Shown: positions 26,142-34,528, counted from the stretch's first letter. The stretch is DNA of 64,000 nt from Oxalobacter paeniformigenes (GCF_027158465.1 NZ_JAMKYL010000007.1:1-64000); one strand, 5' to 3'. The notes: a model not told the origin generated them from the letters alone. Numbers and translations: made by a program.

Positions 26142-26750
26142 TCAGATTTTTCCCTGGTTCTTGAGGCGGCTGAGTGTTTCTGGAGAGAGGTTGAGATAGG
26201 ATGCCAGTTCTTTTTTTGGCATGCGGTCGAAAAGATCCGGATGTTTTCTCAAAAAACGGTGTACCCGTCCCGGAGCGTCCAGCAGGTGCAGTGAAATGGT
26301 GTGCGACATGATACTGCTCATGATGCGCATGACTTCCATTTCGAAGCGCTGTTTGAGTACCGGATGGGTTTCGATAAAGGCAACCCATTGAGGCATCGCA
26401 ATACGGGCGATACGAGCTTTTGTCACAGTGATGACACTAAAGGGTGCAGCCTTGTTGAATTTCCATGATGCATAAGTGGCTTCCATATAGCGTTCGCTGG
26501 TGAAGCGCAGGATCATTTCCTTTGCATGCTGGTTTGCCACAGAGCGTTTCAGAATGCCATCAAGGACGAAAATGACTTCCAGATCGCGATCTCCCTGATG
26601 CGTCAGACAATCACCCTTGGAATGGTCGGAGATGTCAAGATGCGGTTCAAGTTCGGCCAGTTCGTTTTGGGAAAGCTCTTTCAGGATGCAATTCTGGGAA
26701 AGTTGCACGCGAATAATATTTTTCTCAGGATGATTTGCTATTAAGGCCAT
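26142..26750 (-). CDS. CRP/FNR-family transcriptional regulator
   Basis: The 202-residue protein has a cyclic-nucleotide-binding-like beta barrel (about 20-120), a dimer helix (HPVLKQRFEMEVMRIMSSIM) and a C-terminal helix-turn-helix ELASYLNLSPETLSRLKNQ. The recognition helix carries Glu191, Ser194 and Arg195, the E..SR set by which FNR reads TTGA-N6-TCAA. Only two cysteines occur (Cys21, Cys48), so an FNR-type 4Fe-4S oxygen sensor is unlikely. The chain ends right after the recognition helix, shorter than FNR or CRP (210-250). It lies between the oxlT-like and frc-like genes, both preceded by matching sites. The effector is unknown. Confidence 0.88.
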   Translation of the reverse strand: MALIANHPEKNIIRVQLSQNCILKELSQNELAELEPHLDISDHSKGDCLTHQGDRDLEVIFVLDGILKRSVANQHAKEMILRFTSERYMEATYASWKFNKAAPFSVITVTKARIARIAMPQWVAFIETHPVLKQRFEMEVMRIMSSIMSHTISLHLLDAPGRVHRFLRKHPDLFDRMPKKELASYLNLSPETLSRLKNQGKI

Positions 26751-26801
26751 AGAATTTCCGCTTCAGTTTTGACGTAAAGTGACTAAAACGCCCGAAAAAT
26801 A

Positions 26802-26815
26802 TTGATGAAAGTCAA
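26802..26815. promoter_or_regulatory. FNR-like operator, regulator-proximal
   Basis: TTGATGAAAGTCAA fits TTGA-N6-TCAA exactly. It lies 52 bp upstream of the regulator start codon and may serve autoregulation. A partial third copy (TTGACGTAAAGTGA) is at 26769-26782. Confidence 0.6.
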
Positions 26816-26839
26816 GAACTCCTGTTTGAATCTGGAAAC

Positions 26840-26882
26840 TTGACTGTGGTCAAGAATATATCAGGAGTTGAGAAGCTATGAT
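26840..26882 (+). promoter_or_regulatory. FNR-like operator and -10 box upstream of the frc-like gene
   Basis: TTGACTGTGGTCAA (26840-26853) is a perfect TTGAC-N4-GTCAA palindrome. TATGAT (26877-26882) starts 23 bp after it, placing the operator centre near -42 for a class II activator promoter. The resulting leader before the frc-like gene is about 175 bases, with no other clear feature. Confidence 0.65.
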
Positions 26883-27062
26883 AGCTATTAGCTTAAATAT
26901 TTGACGGGAAATTTAAGAATACCTGAAAAGTATTGTTTTTCCGCCAAATATTATAGGTCATTGGGTTTTATTCCCGAGGGGCCGGTTTTGGCAGTAAATG
27001 GCTTTTAGGGACAGTTGTAGTTTACAGCGACAATTAACCAATCACATTGGAGGAAGAGAAAT

Positions 27063-28337
27063 ATGGGTAGTAAAGCATTATCCGGAGTAAGAATTCTGGA
27101 CATGACCCACGTACAGGCCGGCCCGACCTCGTCACAGCTGTTGGCATGGATGGGTGCGGACGTTATCAAATTCGAAAATCCGACCGGTGACATTACGCGT
27201 AAACAGCTGCGTCATGATCCGAACAAGGACAGCTTGTACTTCACCATGCTGAACAGCAACAAACGTTCGATCATTTCCAACATGAAGAGCAAAGCTGGCT
27301 GCGAAATTTTCGAAGCACTGCTGAAAAAATGCGACGTTATCATGGAAAACTTCGGACCTGGCGTTCTGGCCCGTTTCGGCTACACCTGGGAAAAAATCCA
27401 TGAAATCAACCCGTCCATCATCTATGCCTCCATCAAGGGCTTCGGCTCCTCCGGTCCATACAGTGACTACAAGGCATACGAACCGATCGCACAGGCAATG
27501 GGCGGCTCCATGTCCACGACCGGTTTCCCGGAAAATCCGCCGACCATCACGGGTGCACAGATTGGTGACACCGGTACCGGTCTGCATCTGGCCATCGGTA
27601 TTTGCGCAGCGCTGTACCACAGAACCCATAACGGTGGTATCGGCCAGGAAGTCGAAGCAGCAATGCAGGAATCCGTCATGAACCTGTGCCGCGTCAAATT
27701 CCGTGACCAGGGCCGTCTGATGGGTGGCAAGGGCGCACTGCCGGAATACAGTCGTCCGACGCTGGGTCTGACCGCCGTACCACGTGCAGGTAACGACTCC
27801 GGTGGTGGTCAGCTGGGTAACTGTATCCCGTGTAAGCCATTCGGCGCCAACGACTACGTATACCTGGTTGTTCAGGAAGCCAACTGGCCGATCTTCGCAA
27901 GAGCGATCGGTGACGAAGCGCTGGTAACGGACGAACGTTTCGCAACGCTGGCAGAACGTCGTAAAAACCAGAACGAACTGTGGAAGATGGTAGCGGACTT
28001 CGCCAAGAACTACACGAAGACCGAAATGACCGCATACTGCAATGAAAAGAACATTCCTTGCGGCCCGGTTCTGTCCACCGAAGAACTGATGACGGACGCA
28101 CACGCAATCCATCGTCAGATGATCGTCAAGGTCGAAGGCCATCCGCAGGGTGACTACTACACGGTCGGTATGCCGATCAAGCTGTCGATGGGTAACGTTG
28201 ACAAGATTCTGCCGGCTCCGATGCTGGGCGAACACACCGAAGAAGTTCTGAAAGAAGTTTGCGGCTTCTCCGATGAAAAGATCGCCGAACTGAAGGCAGG
28301 CGGTGCTTTCGACGTTCCACCGAAGAGAAAGAAATAA
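27063..28337 (+). CDS. Class III CoA-transferase, Frc/UctC/YfdE type
   Basis: It moves CoA between formate or acetate and oxalate, activating oxalate to oxalyl-CoA. The 424 residues carry HVQAGP (Gln18), the aspartate that forms the acyl-anhydride (Asp169, in QIGDTGTGLH) and the glycine loop GGGQ (247-250). O. formigenes Frc has Trp48; this protein has Gln48 (DITRKQLRHD), and overall it differs clearly from the Frc sequence I recall. It is thus a second CoA-transferase and could be an acetyl-CoA:oxalate type as known for YfdE and UctC. GGAGGAAGAG precedes the ATG. A strong terminator follows. Confidence 0.9.
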   Translation: MGSKALSGVRILDMTHVQAGPTSSQLLAWMGADVIKFENPTGDITRKQLRHDPNKDSLYFTMLNSNKRSIISNMKSKAGCEIFEALLKKCDVIMENFGPGVLARFGYTWEKIHEINPSIIYASIKGFGSSGPYSDYKAYEPIAQAMGGSMSTTGFPENPPTITGAQIGDTGTGLHLAIGICAALYHRTHNGGIGQEVEAAMQESVMNLCRVKFRDQGRLMGGKGALPEYSRPTLGLTAVPRAGNDSGGGQLGNCIPCKPFGANDYVYLVVQEANWPIFARAIGDEALVTDERFATLAERRKNQNELWKMVADFAKNYTKTEMTAYCNEKNIPCGPVLSTEELMTDAHAIHRQMIVKVEGHPQGDYYTVGMPIKLSMGNVDKILPAPMLGEHTEEVLKEVCGFSDEKIAELKAGGAFDVPPKRKK

Positions 28338-28382
28338 TGGTGGGTCATCGATTTAATGAAGTGATTCATTAAGCATGAACAG

Positions 28383-28413
28383 GATGGGTGGCTTGTCCAC
28401 CCATCTTTTTTTT
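28383..28413 (+). terminator. Rho-independent terminator after the CoA-transferase gene
   Basis: Nine-base arms GATGGGTGG and CCACCCATC with a 5-nt loop and eight T. It lies inside the longest frame of the next gene, which supports the later start there. Confidence 0.92.
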
Positions 28414-28431
28414 GACTGGGCGGGGTTTTTC

Positions 28432-29364
28432 ATGCGTGTTGTCATTATTGGGCAAAGAGTTTTCGGACGAGCCGTACTGGAGGCGTTCCTGTCACGAGGC
28501 GATGATGTCGTGGCGGTATTTGTTGCGCCTGAAAAGGGGAAGGTACGTTCCGACGCGTTGAAAACGAGCGCGCTGGAAAGAAAAATACCATTGTTCCAGT
28601 TCGAGAATCTGTCGTCGAAAGCCGCACTGGAAACAATGGAGAGGTTGAAAGCCGATATTGCGGTGATGGCGTATGTCGTTCAATTTGTTCCACAGGAATT
28701 TACGCGGATTCCGGTGTATGGAACGATACAGTTCCATCCTTCTCTGTTGCCACGTTATCGTGGACCAAACGCGGTGAACTGGGCGATTATTTGTGGTGAA
28801 CAGGAAAGCGGTGTGACGGTTTTCCGTCCCACGGATGAAATGGACGAAGGACCGGTGATCCTGCAGAAGGCGGTTTCCATTCATCCGGACGATACCGCAG
28901 GCACGTTGTACTATGAACGCTTGTTTCCGGCCGGTGTGCAGGCACTGCTAGAAGCGGCAGATAATGTCGTTTCCGGAAGTTATGAGGAAAAAGCGCAAGA
29001 TGTCCGGGCAGGCAGTTATGAAAGCTGGCTGAAGGAATCAGATGTCCATATCAACTGGGGGAATCATATCAATCAGGTATATAACCTGATTCGCGGTTGT
29101 GATCCGACGCCAGGCGCATGGGTGTCGATTGATGGGGAAAAATGTGTGATTCTGGAATGCCGGAAGGTTTTGCATCATTCGTTTCAGGATGTTCGCGGAA
29201 AGGTCGGAACGATTGTCGGTGCGGATGAGAACAGTTTTTCCGTCGGTGTGCAAGGTGGAGAAATTCGTATTTCGATGGTTCGCACGTCGTCTGGCGATAA
29301 AATTCCGGCTGTGGATTTCATGCGCATGAAGGGTTTGACTGTCGGCATGAAACTGGGATCGTAA
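28432..29364 (+). CDS. Formyltransferase-family protein (Fmt / formyl-THF hydrolase-like)
   Basis: The 310-residue protein has an N-terminal formyltransferase fold (MRVVIIGQRVFGRAVLEAF at the start; FHPSLLPRYRGPNAVNW; VTVFRPTDEMDEGPVILQK, with the likely catalytic Asp) and a C-terminal Fmt_C-type domain from about residue 200. The active-site Asn-x-His of Met-tRNA formyltransferase reads Gln-Phe-His here, closer to the hydrolase domain of formyl-THF dehydrogenase. No aldehyde dehydrogenase domain follows. It comes right after the CoA-transferase gene but behind its terminator. A role in the one-carbon pool made from formyl groups is possible but unproven. Confidence 0.8.
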   Translation: MRVVIIGQRVFGRAVLEAFLSRGDDVVAVFVAPEKGKVRSDALKTSALERKIPLFQFENLSSKAALETMERLKADIAVMAYVVQFVPQEFTRIPVYGTIQFHPSLLPRYRGPNAVNWAIICGEQESGVTVFRPTDEMDEGPVILQKAVSIHPDDTAGTLYYERLFPAGVQALLEAADNVVSGSYEEKAQDVRAGSYESWLKESDVHINWGNHINQVYNLIRGCDPTPGAWVSIDGEKCVILECRKVLHHSFQDVRGKVGTIVGADENSFSVGVQGGEIRISMVRTSSGDKIPAVDFMRMKGLTVGMKLGS

Positions 29365-29448
29365 ATTGGCCGAAAGATGATGGTTTTTTCTTCCGGCCGG
29401 TATGGATATTTAACAATTTTCCGGATTTCATGTAATATGTGCCGCACA

Positions 29449-29546
29449 TCCGAGGAGCGTTGCAACAAAACAGGCCGGATTTCTTTCTGATAGCGAAAGT
29501 ATGCCTGATTTTTGCCAGGCTCGGATTTTCATTACAACGGCGCTCA
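29449..29546 (+). promoter_or_regulatory. S-adenosylhomocysteine (SAH) riboswitch
   Basis: The conserved SAH-riboswitch parts are present in order: CCGAGGAGCGTTGCAAC (29450-29466), GCCAGGCTCGGA (29514-29525) and AACGGCGCTCAC (29536-29547). TCCGAG pairs with CTCGGA for P1, and GAGCG pairs with CGCTC for the pseudoknot. It sits about 40 bases before ahcY, the classic target; high SAH turns the gene on. Confidence 0.93.
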
Positions 29547-29585
29547 CGTTACTTTTTTCTACACATTTCAGGAAAGGAGAGCGTG

Positions 29586-30998
29586 ATGAACGCTGTATCC
29601 AGACAAGATCAGGACTTTTATATTGCAGACCCCGAATTGGCAGCATGGGGTAACAAGGAAATCAGAATCGCGGAAACCGAGATGCCGGGCCTGATGGCGA
29701 TTCGTGAAGAATATTCTGCCAGCAAGCCGTTGAAAGGCGCACGTATCAGTGGCTCGCTGCATATGACGATCCAGACGGCGGTATTGATCCAGACTCTGGA
29801 GGCACTGGGTGCACAGGTACGCTGGGCTTCCTGCAACATTTATTCCACGCAGGATCATGCAGCGGCTGCGATCGCTACCAACGGAACGCCGGTCTTCGCT
29901 TTCAAGGGTGAATCACTGGACGATTACTGGGAATTCACACACCGTATCTTTGAATGGCCGGACGGTGGATATTCCAACATGATTCTGGACGATGGTGGGG
30001 ATGCAACGTTGCTGTTGCACCTGGGTAATCGTGCGGAACAGGATATTTCCGTACTGGACAAACCGACATCTGACGAAGAAGTTTGCCTTTTCAACGCGAT
30101 CCGTCGTCATCTGGCTGCCGATCCGAACTGGTATTCGAAGCGGATTGCGGAAATCAAGGGTGTGACCGAAGAAACGACGACGGGGGTTCATCGCTTGTAT
30201 CAGATGCACCAGGAAGGTCGGCTCAAGTTCCCGGCGATCAATGTGAACGATTCTGTGACGAAATCCAAATTCGACAATCTGTATGGTTGCCGTGAATCGC
30301 TGGTCGACGGTGTCAAACGTGCAACCGATGTGATGATCGCAGGCAAGGTCGCTGTCGTTTGTGGATATGGTGATGTCGGCAAGGGATGTGCACAGGCGCT
30401 GCGAGCGTTGTCCGCACAGGTATGGGTGACGGAAATCGATCCGATTTGTGCCCTTCAGGCCGCGATGGAAGGTTATCGTGTCGTCACGATGGAATATGCG
30501 GCTGCACAGGCGGATATCTTCGTGACCTGTACCGGTAATTATCATGTCATTACGCATGAACACATGATCCAGATGAAAGATCAGGCCATCGTCTGCAATA
30601 TCGGTCACTTCGACAACGAAATCGACGTCGCATCGATGAGACAGTATGCATGGGAAAATATCAAACCGCAGGTCGATCATATCATTTTGCCGAATGGCAA
30701 CCGGATTATCCTGCTGGCAGAAGGCCGACTGGTCAATCTGGGATGTGCGACCGGTCATCCGTCCTATGTCATGAGTTCTTCATTCGCGAACCAGACGATT
30801 GCACAGATCGAACTGTTCACCAATACGAAGGCTTATCCGCTCGGTGTTTATACGCTGCCGAAACATCTGGATGAAAAGGTGGCACGTCTCCAGCTCAAGA
30901 AGCTCAACGTACAACTGACGGAACTGACGGATGAACAGGCTGCCTATATCGGTGTGAAGAAAGAAGGCCCGTACAAACCGGATCATTACCGGTATTAA
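29586..30998 (+). CDS. ahcY: Adenosylhomocysteinase
   Basis: It splits S-adenosylhomocysteine into adenosine and homocysteine, using bound NAD. The 470 residues are the bacterial length. DYYIADP-like start, GARISGSLHMTIQTAVLIQTL, WASCNIYSTQDHAAAAIA, VNDSVTKSKFDNLYGCRESL, the NAD motif GYGDVGKGCAQALRALSAQV and the end YKPDHYRY are diagnostic. AGGAAAGGAGAG precedes this ATG; a longer frame begins within the riboswitch and is rejected. It is controlled by the SAH riboswitch upstream and groups with metF. Confidence 0.97.
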   Translation: MNAVSRQDQDFYIADPELAAWGNKEIRIAETEMPGLMAIREEYSASKPLKGARISGSLHMTIQTAVLIQTLEALGAQVRWASCNIYSTQDHAAAAIATNGTPVFAFKGESLDDYWEFTHRIFEWPDGGYSNMILDDGGDATLLLHLGNRAEQDISVLDKPTSDEEVCLFNAIRRHLAADPNWYSKRIAEIKGVTEETTTGVHRLYQMHQEGRLKFPAINVNDSVTKSKFDNLYGCRESLVDGVKRATDVMIAGKVAVVCGYGDVGKGCAQALRALSAQVWVTEIDPICALQAAMEGYRVVTMEYAAAQADIFVTCTGNYHVITHEHMIQMKDQAIVCNIGHFDNEIDVASMRQYAWENIKPQVDHIILPNGNRIILLAEGRLVNLGCATGHPSYVMSSSFANQTIAQIELFTNTKAYPLGVYTLPKHLDEKVARLQLKKLNVQLTELTDEQAAYIGVKKEGPYKPDHYRY

Positions 30999-31122
30999 GT
31001 CGTTTCGGTGGAAGGCACGGGAGTATCCCGTGCCGTTGTCGGCCGGATGACGGTCCGCTGTCTGCGGACTTTGTATGGATTGATGAAAAAGAGCCGGTTT
31101 TCCCGGCTGGAATGGAAAGATC

Positions 31123-31464
31123 ATGCGTATTCTTGTTGTCTGGCTGATTAATACGGTTGCTTTGCTCGCTCTGCCGTATCTGATGACATCCATCCGGATA
31201 TCGGGATTCTGGACGGCATTGATCGCCGCGCTGGTGCTGGGACTGGTCAATGCACTGATCAGACCGATCCTCGTGTTGCTGACGTTGCCGGTCACGGTGT
31301 TGACGCTCGGGATTTTCATTCTGGTAATCAACGGATTGCTGTTCTGGCTGGTTTCCAAAATGGTCGACGGCTTTTATGTCAGCGGTTTTGCGACGGCGAT
31401 AGGCGGAGCATTGCTCTACAGTATCATTTCGTGGGCCTTGTCCACCTTGTTACTCAGGAATTAA
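31123..31464 (+). CDS. Small membrane protein of the phage-holin superfamily IV type
   Basis: The 113-residue protein has four hydrophobic segments, roughly residues 3-21, 28-50, 54-78 and 88-110. The sequence LGLVNALIRPILVLLTLPVTVLTLG is typical of the 4-TMS family annotated as mycobacterial phage holin-like. Nothing else nearby suggests a prophage, and this protein often stands between ahcY and metF in Betaproteobacteria to my knowledge. It abuts metF directly. No lysis role should be assumed. The spacer to ahcY holds three hairpins (31014-31034, 31052-31068, 31089-31107) without T runs. Confidence 0.82.
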   Translation: MRILVVWLINTVALLALPYLMTSIRISGFWTALIAALVLGLVNALIRPILVLLTLPVTVLTLGIFILVINGLLFWLVSKMVDGFYVSGFATAIGGALLYSIISWALSTLLLRN

Positions 31465-32322
31465 ATGGCATCACAAAAAAGTTTCAGTATCGAAGTGTTT
31501 CCGCCAAAGACACCGGAAGCCATTCGTGAGTTGCGCAATACCCGTGCGGAACTGGCAGAGCTCTCGCCGAAGTATTTCTCGATTACATTCGGTGCAGGTG
31601 GTTCGACCCAGCAGGGAACGCATGATATCGCGCTGGAAATTCAGAATGAAGGCTATGAGGCGGCACCTCATATTACCTGTATCGGTTCGACCCGTGAGAA
31701 GGTGCGTGAACGCCTTGATGAATACCGTGCTTGCGGTATCAGGCATATCGTCGCTTTGCGCGGTGATCTGCCAAGCTCCTATGGTGTGCTGGGAGAGTTT
31801 CATTATGCCAGCGAACTGGTGGAATTCATTCGCAAGGAAACCGGTGACTGGTTCAGAATCGATGTGGCTGCGTATCCGGAAATGCATCCTCAGGCCAAAT
31901 CGATGACCGACGATATTCGTCATTTTGTCGAGAAGGTCAAAGCCGGTTCCGATGTGGCGATTACGCAGTATTTTTACAATCCGTCTGCCTATTTCAGGTT
32001 TGTGGACAGTATCCGGGATGCTGGTGTTTCCATTCCGGTGATTGCGGGTATTATGCCGATTACCAATTACACGCAGCTGGCCCGATTTTCCGACATGTGC
32101 GGTGCGGAAATTCCCCGATGGATCAGGCTGAGACTGGAAAGTTACGGCAACGATCTGGCATCCATTCGTGCATTCGGGCTGGATGTCGTGACAGAACTGT
32201 GCGAACAGCTTCTTGATGGTGGTGCACCGGGATTGCATTTTTACAGTCTTAACCGTGCCGCAGCGACAAAGGAAATCTGGAAACGGCTTGGACTGCATGA
32301 AAAGCAGGGGCAGAGTGTCTAG
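31465..32322 (+). CDS. metF: 5,10-methylenetetrahydrofolate reductase
   Basis: It reduces methylene-THF to methyl-THF for methionine synthesis, with FAD. The 285-residue TIM barrel has SIEVFPPKTPEA with the catalytic Glu at the start, FSITFGAGGSTQQGT, HITCIGSTREKVRE, IVALRGDLPSS and ITQYFYNPSAYFRFVD. It follows the small membrane protein without a gap. Together with ahcY it serves the methyl cycle, so one SAH-controlled transcript may cover all three genes. Confidence 0.96.
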   Translation: MASQKSFSIEVFPPKTPEAIRELRNTRAELAELSPKYFSITFGAGGSTQQGTHDIALEIQNEGYEAAPHITCIGSTREKVRERLDEYRACGIRHIVALRGDLPSSYGVLGEFHYASELVEFIRKETGDWFRIDVAAYPEMHPQAKSMTDDIRHFVEKVKAGSDVAITQYFYNPSAYFRFVDSIRDAGVSIPVIAGIMPITNYTQLARFSDMCGAEIPRWIRLRLESYGNDLASIRAFGLDVVTELCEQLLDGGAPGLHFYSLNRAAATKEIWKRLGLHEKQGQSV

Positions 32323-32349
32323 CGTTTCGACAAGTTTCTGTAGGTATGA

Positions 32350-32384
32350 AAAAAGCGGTACCAGTGAGGTACCGCTTTTTCTTT
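32350..32384. terminator. Bidirectional terminator between metF and nusB
   Basis: Thirteen-base perfect arms AAAAAGCGGTACC and GGTACCGCTTTTT with a 5-nt loop serve convergent genes. Confidence 0.93.
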
Positions 32385-32397
32385 TCGGGAAAACCGT

Positions 32398-32868
32398 TCA
32401 ACGGTTGCGATCGGCCTCGACCTCGGCCGGACGCAGCCGTGCGGCGATCTTGTCCAGAACACCATTGACGAATTTGTGACCATCGATACCGCCGAATGAT
32501 TTGGTCAGTTCGACTGCTTCGTTGATGACGACACGGTAAGGAATTTCGACATGATTGGTCAGTTCATAGGCACCTATGAGCAGAATCGCGTGTTCTACCG
32601 GTGACAATTCATTCAGGGAGCGGTCGATATGCGGTGTAATGGCCGCACGCAGGGCTTCCGCCTGATGGATGACGCCAGAGACCAGCGCGACGAAATGTCC
32701 GGTATCGGCTTTGTCGAATCCGTGTGCCTGACGGATATGCTCGATGATGGCGGGTGCCGTGTCCCGGTTGAGCAACCATTCATAGAGTCCCTGCAACGCG
32801 AATTCACGCGAGCGATGTCTGGGTGAACGGATTTTGGATGGATTGGCATGTACGGATTTTGTTTTCAT
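32398..32868 (-). CDS. nusB: Transcription antitermination factor NusB
   Basis: This small helical protein binds boxA RNA with NusE (S10) in rRNA antitermination. The 156 residues include RHRSREFALQGLYEWLL, DRSLNELSPVEHAILLIGAYEL, PYRVVINEAVELTKSFGG and HKFVNGVLDKIAARLR, all standard. A start at 32937 would give 179 residues but would overlap ribH by 32 bases; the start at 32868 matches relatives better, although neither has a strong ribosome site. It is the last gene of the ribBX-ribH-nusB operon, a common order. Confidence 0.93.
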   Translation of the reverse strand: MKTKSVHANPSKIRSPRHRSREFALQGLYEWLLNRDTAPAIIEHIRQAHGFDKADTGHFVALVSGVIHQAEALRAAITPHIDRSLNELSPVEHAILLIGAYELTNHVEIPYRVVINEAVELTKSFGGIDGHKFVNGVLDKIAARLRPAEVEADRNR

Positions 32869-32905
32869 GGCATCGTGTGCGGAAAGTAAGTCGGACAAGG
32901 CTGGT

Positions 32906-33391
32906 TCATTCGTCTTCGGAAGCGGGTTCCATTTCATCTATGGCCAGTACCAGATTGGCCATTTCGACGGCGACACGTGCGGCTTCGGTCCCTTTTTCGA
33001 CCATGCGTGCTTCGGCCTGTTCGTCTGTATAAGTCGTCAGAACGGCGTTGGCGATCGGCATGTCGAAATCAAGTGCGACACGTGAAATGCCGGCTGCCGA
33101 TTCGTTGGAAACCAGTTCGAAATGGTAGGTTTCTCCCTTGATGACGGCACCAACGGCAATCAGCGCATCGAATTGCTGCGATTCAGCCATTTTTTGCAGG
33201 GCGACGGGAATTTCCAGCGCGCCGGGTACTGTGGCGACAAGAATATCTTCATCGGCGACACCGAGCCGTTTCAGTTCGCCCAGACAGGCGTTGAGGAGTC
33301 CGCGGCAGACTTCCTCGTTGAAACGGGACTGCACGATTCCGATACGGAGATCTTGTCCCTGAAGATCCACTTCAAATGTATTGATACTCAT
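32906..33391 (-). CDS. ribH: 6,7-dimethyl-8-ribityllumazine synthase
   Basis: It condenses the pyrimidine and butanone-phosphate precursors into lumazine, the penultimate riboflavin step. The 161 residues contain RIGIVQSRFNEEVCRGLL, VPGALEIPVALQKMA, ALIAVGAVIKGETYHFELV (with the catalytic His) and TTYTDEQAEAR. The acidic tail EMEPASEDE is usual. It lies 24 bases after ribBX on the minus strand, so the two are co-transcribed. Confidence 0.96.
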   Translation of the reverse strand: MSINTFEVDLQGQDLRIGIVQSRFNEEVCRGLLNACLGELKRLGVADEDILVATVPGALEIPVALQKMAESQQFDALIAVGAVIKGETYHFELVSNESAAGISRVALDFDMPIANAVLTTYTDEQAEARMVEKGTEAARVAVEMANLVLAIDEMEPASEDE

Positions 33392-33415
33392 AACCCTTCT
33401 CCCAGATGGCAGTGA

Positions 33416-34528
33416 TTAAAGATCCTTGTTGTCCAGATAACCGACAATATCCAGATTGAAACCGGTCATGGAAGGCATTTTTTTGGGGTTGGCCAGCAGT
33501 TTTATTTTGCCGGCGCCGATGTCGCGGAGAATCTGGGCGCCGATACCGTAGTTACGCAGCGTCTGGCTGGCAGCTTGCGGAACGTCATGTGAGCGCTGTT
33601 TTCCGATTGTACCGAATTTTGCCAGGAATTCTTCAGGCAATTCATTGCAGTTGAGCAGAACGAGAATACCGCGTTCACTGGCCTGTATCGCCTTCATGGC
33701 GTCAGACAAATGCCAGGAATGACGTGTGAATCCTGTTTCCAGCAGGTCGATCAGGGATACAGGCTGGTGAACCCTGACCAGCGTTTCTTGTTCCGGTGAA
33801 ATGGTTCCCTTGATAAGGGCAAGATGGATGGATTGACTGGGTTTGTCGCGATATACGATGGCATGGAAAGAACCGGCCCGGGTTTGCATATCGTTTTCGG
33901 CAACGCGTTCGACGATACTTTCATGACGGTTGCGATAGCTGATCAGATCTGCGATCGTACCGATCTTGATATGGTGCCTGTCTGCGAATTCCAGCAATTG
34001 CGGCAGTCGCGCCATCGAGCCGTCTTCATTCATGATTTCGCAGATGACCGATGCAGGTGTCAGACCTGCCAGCGCCGTCAGGTCGCAGCCTGCCTCGGTG
34101 TGCCCGGCACGTCGCAATACGCCGCCTTGTTTGGCGGTGATAGGGAAAATGTGACCGGGCTGGACGATATCGTCGGGTTTGGCATCACGCGCCACGGCGA
34201 CCTGTATGGTTCTCGCACGGTCGAATGCCGAAATGCCGGTTGTCACACCGGTCGCGGCTTCGATGGATGTGGTGAAGGCGGTATTGAATGAACTGCGGTT
34301 GTCCCGTGTCATGGGAGCCAGGCCGAGCTGGTCGCAACGTTCCTGTGTCAGGGTCAGACAAACCAGACCTCGCGCATGCTTGGCCATGAAATTGATGACT
34401 TCCGGCGTGACGAAATCGGCGGCGATCATCAGGTCGCCTTCGTTTTCGCGGTCTTCGTCGTCAACCAGAATGACCATACGACCTGCGCGGAGTTCGTCGA
34501 TAATTTCTTGAGTGGAAGAAATGGGCAT
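33416..34528 (-). CDS. ribB: 3,4-dihydroxy-2-butanone-4-phosphate synthase fused to a degenerate GTP cyclohydrolase II domain (RibBX type)
   Basis: It makes the four-carbon precursor of riboflavin from ribulose-5-phosphate. In 370 residues the N-terminal 200 form a good DHBP synthase (DDEDRENEGDLMIAADFVT, RAGHTEAGCDLTALAG). The C-terminal half resembles GTP cyclohydrolase II but lacks the three zinc cysteines: LVRVHQPVSLIDLLETGF stands where LVRVHSEC and CDCG are expected. It should be inactive as a cyclohydrolase, as known for RibBX-type hybrids, so a separate ribA is needed elsewhere. No FMN riboswitch is seen upstream. Confidence 0.93.
   Translation of the reverse strand: MPISSTQEIIDELRAGRMVILVDDEDRENEGDLMIAADFVTPEVINFMAKHARGLVCLTLTQERCDQLGLAPMTRDNRSSFNTAFTTSIEAATGVTTGISAFDRARTIQVAVARDAKPDDIVQPGHIFPITAKQGGVLRRAGHTEAGCDLTALAGLTPASVICEIMNEDGSMARLPQLLEFADRHHIKIGTIADLISYRNRHESIVERVAENDMQTRAGSFHAIVYRDKPSQSIHLALIKGTISPEQETLVRVHQPVSLIDLLETGFTRHSWHLSDAMKAIQASERGILVLLNCNELPEEFLAKFGTIGKQRSHDVPQAASQTLRNYGIGAQILRDIGAGKIKLLANPKKMPSMTGFNLDIVGYLDNKDL

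Noticed and set aside
29439..29585. Extended N-terminus of ahcY
   Set aside because: It would translate the SAH riboswitch; the internal ATG at 29586 has a good ribosome site.
31123..31464. Prophage remnant suggested by a holin-like family name
   Set aside because: No other phage genes nearby, and the gene is packed tightly against metF; the family name is a weak guide.
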